Source of the DNA: JADKAV01 sp963818505
Lineage (GTDB): Bacteria > Actinomycetota > Actinomycetes > S36-B12 > UBA10799
Assembly (NCBI GenBank): GCA_963818505.1
Contig: CAWFSJ010000005.1
Span: 496,001 to 560,000 of the forward strand
Length of the DNA: 64,000 nt
Direction: 5' to 3'
Positions 60,314 through 64,000 of this stretch are shown here, one piece after another. How positions within the stretch are numbered: position 1 is the first letter of the stretch; each line of letters begins with the position of its first letter. A program made the position numbers and the translations under genes. Under the pieces are notes generated by a model. It worked only from the letters and a program-made list of their open reading frames with translations, was not told the DNA's origin and did no database searches.

Positions 60314-61330
60314 ATGCTCGCTGAAACGCTGCTCGCCGCTGCCATCGCCGCCTCACCCGGGCCGGTCGATTTCCAGACGATCACCAGCGACCTCTCCGCG
60401 CCCACAAGCGTCGTCCCGGGTCCCAAGCGCACGTTGTTGGTGACCGAGAAGGACGGGCGCATCGTGAAGGTGAAGCCCAACGGCACTACCTCTACCTGGT
60501 TCAGGGTGCGCGGGCTGTCCACCGATGGCGAGCGGGGGCTGCTGTCCATGGTCAGGGTCAAAGGCGGGAAGTTCTACGCCGCTTACACCGATACCCGCGG
60601 CGCGCTGCAGGTCTCGCGCTTCACCAAGGGCGTCGGGCAACGCAAGATCATCCGCATCAAGCATCCCGCCAACGCCAACCACAATGGCGGGCAGCTGGCG
60701 TTGTACAAGGGACTGCTGTACATCTCCACCGGGGACGGCGGGGGATCCGGCGACCCATTCGACGCGGCTCGCAGTCTCAAGGACCTGCGTGGCAAGATCC
60801 TGCGGATCGACCCCACGTGCGGCAAGAACAAGTACTGCATCCCGACTGCCAACCCCAAGACCGGCGACCGGCGGATCCTGGCGTTCGGTCTGCGCAACCC
60901 GTGGCGGTTCAGCATCGATGCGCCCACCGGCCAGATGTGGATCGGGGACGTCGGGCAGGACAAGTTCGAGGAGGTGGACCGGATGCCCACCGACGGCAGC
61001 CGGTTCGATTTCGGCTGGTCGTGCTGGGAGGGTGGGAGCCGCTACAACCCCGCCCGCTGCGCCGGCCGCGACGTCACCCAGCCGGTCTTGACCTACGGCC
61101 GCAAGCTCGGTGGGAGCATCACCGGTGGCTATGTGTACCGCGGTTCGGACGTGCCTTCGCTGCAGGGCTGGTACGTGTTCGGGGACTTCATCTCGGGCAC
61201 GGTCTGGGCCTACCGCGACGGCCAGCGCCAGCAGATCGGGCAGGCCGACGGCGTCACGTCGTTCGGCCTCGATGCCGGCGGGGAACTGTTGCTGACGACG
61301 ATCGACGGATCTCTACAGCGGGTGCGATGA
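60314..61330 (+). CDS. PQQ-dependent sugar dehydrogenase-like protein (GSDH family)
   Basis: This is 338 residues with a short hydrophobic N-terminus that may be a signal peptide. A soluble beta-propeller carries GSDH motifs: NHNGGQLALYKG, YISTGDGGGSGDP, RGKILRIDP, AFGLRNPWRFSID, and IGDVGQDKFEEVD. Members oxidise aldoses or are uncharacterised. It lies 24 bp upstream of the epimerase on the same strand. Confidence 0.87.
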   Translation: MLAETLLAAAIAASPGPVDFQTITSDLSAPTSVVPGPKRTLLVTEKDGRIVKVKPNGTTSTWFRVRGLSTDGERGLLSMVRVKGGKFYAAYTDTRGALQVSRFTKGVGQRKIIRIKHPANANHNGGQLALYKGLLYISTGDGGGSGDPFDAARSLKDLRGKILRIDPTCGKNKYCIPTANPKTGDRRILAFGLRNPWRFSIDAPTGQMWIGDVGQDKFEEVDRMPTDGSRFDFGWSCWEGGSRYNPARCAGRDVTQPVLTYGRKLGGSITGGYVYRGSDVPSLQGWYVFGDFISGTVWAYRDGQRQQIGQADGVTSFGLDAGGELLLTTIDGSLQRVR

Positions 61331-61354
61331 AACCTGGCATGCCAACATGGGGCA

Positions 61355-62329
61355 ATGCGCTACGCACTCACCGGGGCCACGGGTTTCATCGGTAGTCATC
61401 TTGCGAGTCAGTTGCGCGACGCCGGCCATGAGGTTGTTGCGGTCGTGCGCAACCCCACCAAGGCGGCGTCGCTGAGTGCCCTAGGCGTTGAACTCGCCCC
61501 CGGGGATGTCACGTCGCGCAGTTCCATGGTCAATGCATTCACGGGCGCCGACGGGGTGTTCCATGTCGCGGGCTGGTACAAAGTCGGTAGCTCGGACCCG
61601 GAGCAGGGTTGGGCTGTCAACGTGCAGGGAACCCGCAATGCTCTCGACGCCGCTCGTGATGCCGGGGTGCCTCGCGTGGTCTACACCTCTACAGTCGCGG
61701 TGAACTCCGACACCAACGGCGAGGTCCGCGACGAGACCTACAACTTCAGCGGCGAGCACCTGACGGTCTACGACCACACGAAGGCGCAAGCCCACGAGAT
61801 CGCGCAGGGGTTCGCGGCCGACGGTCTCGACATCGTGATCACAATGCCCAGTGCCGTCTACGGCCCCGGTGACACCAGCCAGATCGGGGAGTTGATCCGA
61901 CAGGCCGCGCATCGCCGACGCGTCTTGGCACCCGCTGGAATGCGCATCTGTATGGCGTACGTGGACGACGTGGCCACCGGCCACGTGCTGGCCATGGAGT
62001 CGGGGCGCTCGGGTGAGAGCTACATGCTCGCGGGACCGTGCACGACCATGGCCGAGGTCCTTCGCATCACCGCTGAGATCGCAGGCGGTCCGGCCCCCAT
62101 CGTGCTGCCGGACGCGATGGTCGGGGCCACTGCACTGTCAGCCGGTTTCCTGGAGAGGTTCCTTCCCCTGCCTTCGACCTACCGCTCTGAGTCGCTGCGC
62201 GCCTCGCGGGCGAGCTACCTGGGCACCGCGGCCAAGGCCGAAGCGGAACTGGGCTGGCACGCCCGCGACCTGCGAACCGGCCTCGGTGCCACGGTCCAGG
62301 GTGAGGCGACCTCGGCCCCGGTTGGTTAG
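61355..62329 (+). CDS. NAD-dependent epimerase/reductase (SDR family)
   Basis: This 324-residue extended SDR has TGATGFIGSHLA at the N-terminus and a Ser/Thr-Tyr-Lys triad suggested by YTSTVAVNS and YDHTKAQA. The C-terminal part is close to dihydroflavonol-4-reductase-like or sugar-epimerase relatives. The substrate is unknown. Its stop codon TAG (62327-62329) lies inside the left arm of a family-A palindrome, so that repeat inserted at or near the gene's 3' end and now supplies its terminus. Confidence 0.87.
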   Translation: MRYALTGATGFIGSHLASQLRDAGHEVVAVVRNPTKAASLSALGVELAPGDVTSRSSMVNAFTGADGVFHVAGWYKVGSSDPEQGWAVNVQGTRNALDAARDAGVPRVVYTSTVAVNSDTNGEVRDETYNFSGEHLTVYDHTKAQAHEIAQGFAADGLDIVITMPSAVYGPGDTSQIGELIRQAAHRRRVLAPAGMRICMAYVDDVATGHVLAMESGRSGESYMLAGPCTTMAEVLRITAEIAGGPAPIVLPDAMVGATALSAGFLERFLPLPSTYRSESLRASRASYLGTAAKAEAELGWHARDLRTGLGATVQGEATSAPVG

Positions 62330-62392
62330 AGGTTGTGGTCCTCGTTAGCGAATCCACGCGTTGTTTCGCTAACCAACAGCACAACCTCTAAC
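62325..62392. repeat. Family-A palindrome, copy 5
   Basis: This is the standard 68-bp element, with arms GTTAGAGGTTGTG (62325-62337) and CACAACCTCTAAC (62380-62392) and inner arms GTTAGCGAA / TTCGCTAAC. It overlaps the last codons of the SDR gene. Confidence 0.92.
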
Positions 62393-62396
62393 GCGG

Positions 62397-62582
62397 AGCG
62401 GCCAGACCGGTTCGACGTGACCCGCCGACGCCACGACAGGCCCACAGCCGCCCTGGGCGGAGCGGCCAGACCGGTTCGACCGGACCCCAGACGCCATGAC
62501 AGGCCCACAGCCGCCCTGGTCGGAGCGGCCAGACCGGTTCGACGTGACCCGCCGACGCCACGACAGGCCCACGGCCGCCCTG
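62397..62582. repeat. Three tandem ~63-bp units between two palindromes
   Basis: The units begin GCCAGACCGGTTCGA at 62401, 62465 and 62528 (periods of 64 and 63). The first and third are nearly identical. The second has substitutions in its middle (CGGACCCCAGACGCCATG). The array exactly separates palindromes 5 and 6. It shares no obvious sequence with family B. Confidence 0.85.
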
Positions 62583-62650
62583 GTTAGAGGTTGTGGTCCT
62601 CGTTAGCGAATCCACGCGTTGTTTCGCTAACCAACAGCACAACCTCTAAC
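62583..62650. repeat. Family-A palindrome, copy 6
   Basis: This is identical to copy 5 over 68 bp. With copy 5 it brackets the 63-bp array. Confidence 0.92.
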
Positions 62651-62700
62651 GCGGAGCGTGGCCAAAGACGCGCCCCGTTAGATAACGTTTCAAAAACGCT

Positions 62701-62728
62701 GCATCCAAACGCCCGGTCCGGCGCGAAC
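62701..62728 (+). promoter_or_regulatory. Possible SigK-like ECF promoter of the fasciclin gene
   Basis: GCATCC and GCGAAC separated by 16 bp resemble the mycobacterial SigK consensus CCATCC-N16/17-CCGAAT, which drives fasciclin-type MPT70/MPT83 genes. A strong AGGAGG ribosome-binding site lies just before ATG 62762. Confidence 0.5.
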
Positions 62729-62761
62729 TCCTATGTGTAACCCACTAACAGGAGGCAAGAA

Positions 62762-63394
62762 ATGAACATCAAACGCACCATTACCGCTGGCACCGCTGTG
62801 GCAGCCACCGCCGCCCTCGGCGTCGGGCTGGCCATTACGCCCGCGACCGCCAAGCAGGGCACCGCGCCGCTGGCCGGAGTCCTGGTCGACGACAACAAGT
62901 TCGACAACAACGCCAAGGACTACGACATCGTGACCGAGGCCGTCCTCGCCGTGCTGGGCGACCAACCCGGACAGCGCAGTCGGTGTCTGACCGAGGGCAA
63001 GCGTGCGCCTCACTGCGTTCGTACCGCAGGACCGCGCCTTCATGAACCTCGTGCAGGCCGTGACCGGCACGAAGCCAGCCAACGAAGAGGCAGCCTTCGT
63101 GACCATCGCGACCGCCTTCCCGATCGAGACCGATCGAGCAGATCCTGCTCTACCACGTGGTCCCGGGCAAGCCCATCACAGCGAAGATGGCTGCCAAGTC
63201 CAACGGTGCCAAGCTCGAAGACCGCAGAGGGCAAGCGCCTGACGGTCGTGGTGAAGAAGGGCAACGTGTTCCTCAAGGACCGCGCCGTGCTGACCAAGAA
63301 CGCCAAGGTCGTCCAGCCCAACATCAACAAGGGCAACCGGCAGATCGCCCACGGCATCAACGGCGTCCTGCTCCCGATCAACCTCGCCGGCTGA
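62762..63394 (+). pseudogene. Fasciclin-domain secreted protein, frameshifted
   Basis: A signal peptide (residues 1-30, ending ATPATAK) is followed by fasciclin-type sequence LAGVLVDDNKFDNNAKDYDIVTEAVLAVL. The family pattern then continues in other frames: VRLTAFVPQDRAFMNLVQAV, ILLYHVVPGKPITAKM, then VVQPNINKGNRQIAHGINGV in the original frame. Five single-base differences explain this: an extra G near 62970, a missing C near 62987, an extra C at 63002, an extra G at 63132 and an extra A near 63219. The net change restores the frame, so an unbroken but partly wrong reading frame persists. It is either a pseudogene or a poorly sequenced end. Confidence 0.8.
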
Positions 63395-63467
63395 CACCTG
63401 AGGTGAAGTGGTGACGCTCCTCGCTTCGCCGATTCAGGGGGCCTCCGCCATGTGGGAGACTGCTTCC

Positions 63468-64000
63468 ATGACTGAGCTAGATGTTGCCGAAGTAGGGCGA
63501 CAACTGGCCGCAGGGGAACAGTCCGCACTGGCGGAGGCCTACCAGCGGTGGTCTCGTCTGGTCTACACGGTGGCATTGCGTTCAGTGCCGTCGTCGGCCG
63601 ACGCGGAAGACGTCACCCAAGCGGTCTTCATCTCCGCGTGGCGCAGCAGGGAGAACTTCGATCCGAACGCGGGAAACGTGCCGGCCTGGCTGCTGGCCAT
63701 CACCCGGCGGCGGGTTGCGGACTTCCACCGGAAGCGTCGCGACGAAGTGTCACTCGAGCAAGCACCCGAAGACCGCCGAACACGGCCCGGACGTCTCCTC
63801 GCAAGTGTCCGTGGCTGACGAGATCGATGATCTCGGCGAACCGGCCAGACAAATAATCCGGCTCGCCTTCTTCGACGATCTGACCCACCAGCAGATCGCG
63901 GAAAAACTGAACATGCCGCTCGGAACGGTCAAGAGCCACATCCGGCGGTCTTTGCAGAGAATGCGCACTCGATTGGAGGTGACCCATGCAGCAGCACTGT
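63468..64000 (+). pseudogene. ECF sigma factor, frameshifted, 3' end outside window
   Basis: From ATG 63468, region 2 is clear (SLVYTVALRSVPSSADAEDVTQ ... AWLLAITRRRVADFHR). After EQAPEDRR the frame is lost. One base earlier-frame continuation gives DVSSQVSVADEIDDLGE and a full region 4 (LTHQQIAEKLNMPLGTVKSHIRRSLQRM). Removing one A near 63779 joins them. Sigma and fasciclin adjacency recalls mycobacterial sigK and MPT70/83. The sigma frame is open at the right edge and overlaps the next start. Confidence 0.82.
63986..64000 (+). CDS. First codons of a probable anti-sigma factor, cut by the window edge
   Basis: ATG 63986 is preceded by GGAGGTGACC and encodes MQQHC before the window ends. A gene directly behind an ECF sigma gene and overlapping its end is usually its anti-sigma factor. 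The early His-Cys fits a zinc-binding ZAS domain, but five residues cannot prove it. Confidence 0.45.

Noticed and set aside
63408..63467. Earlier in-frame starts (GTG 63408, ATG 63450) for the sigma factor
   Set aside because: ATG 63468 has a suitably spaced GGAG site and gives the normal distance to region 2; the earlier codons add non-conserved residues.

Overview
This 64 kb window is high-GC DNA from an actinobacterium, probably an uncultured aquatic or wastewater lineage. The evidence is an Emb-type arabinosyltransferase fragment, an AftB-like glycosyltransferase, MT0933-, DUF2505-, DUF4333- and DUF1707-type small proteins, PucR, PadR and TetR regulators, FadE5-like acyl-CoA dehydrogenases, a SigK/fasciclin-like pair, and many genes whose -10 box lies 6-7 nt before the start codon (leaderless mRNAs). 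Apart from the last 1.1 kb the genes are intact and tightly packed. Convergent genes often overlap at their 3' ends. I see no plasmid or phage backbone, no transposase and no CRISPR array.

Layout. 1-4777: an Emb-like gene cut by the left edge, a divergent TetR/MFS efflux pair with a 40-bp palindromic operator, and a CoA-disulfide-reductase-like flavoprotein. 5140-10522: a signalling island with an OmpR-type regulator, an H-NOX haem sensor, a hybrid kinase translationally coupled to H-NOX whose ATP-binding domain looks degenerate, and a convergent membrane hybrid kinase with receiver and HPt domains. 10608-12392: an acyl-CoA dehydrogenase. 12536-13327: tRNA-Gly(CCC), a duplicated copy of its 3' end, duplicated terminator pieces, and a 26-residue relic that resembles helix 7 of a heliorhodopsin. 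13328-17209: a TetR-regulated ABC exporter, PadR-DUF1048 and an MT0933-like protein. 17356-24790: a DinB-like protein, a secreted protein, a multi-PAS diguanylate cyclase, a GH114-like protein, and a molybdopterin oxidoreductase coupled to an allene-oxide-cyclase-barrel protein. 24897-35622: a GT-C protein, PucR/GNAT, UDP-glucose dehydrogenase, secreted proteins, a beta-propeller protein and MscL. 35683-44132: GH38 alpha-mannosidase, an ABC exporter with one permease and two ATPases, a second PucR regulator and an HAD phosphatase. 44157-55917: a Tat lipoprotein, PPK2, a CLC channel, PPi-dependent phosphofructokinase, a glutamine amidotransferase, a collagen-like secreted protein and a FadE5-like dehydrogenase. 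56464-62329: aquaporin, K+ channel, polyphosphate glucokinase, a flippase-like membrane protein, a sugar dehydrogenase and an epimerase. 62762-64000: a fasciclin gene and an ECF sigma gene, both frameshifted, and the first codons of a probable anti-sigma factor.

Functional links. PPK2, polyphosphate glucokinase and PPi-type phosphofructokinase indicate use of polyphosphate and pyrophosphate in sugar metabolism. H-NOX, its kinase, the regulator and the HPt-bearing kinase could form a nitric-oxide-responsive phosphorelay.

Two families of intergenic repeats stand out. Family A is a 68-bp nested palindrome with six copies. Family B is a shorter imperfect palindrome found in four tandem clusters and related between clusters at the DNA and translated levels. 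They are the least explained structures here, with the H-NOX island the most promising protein system.
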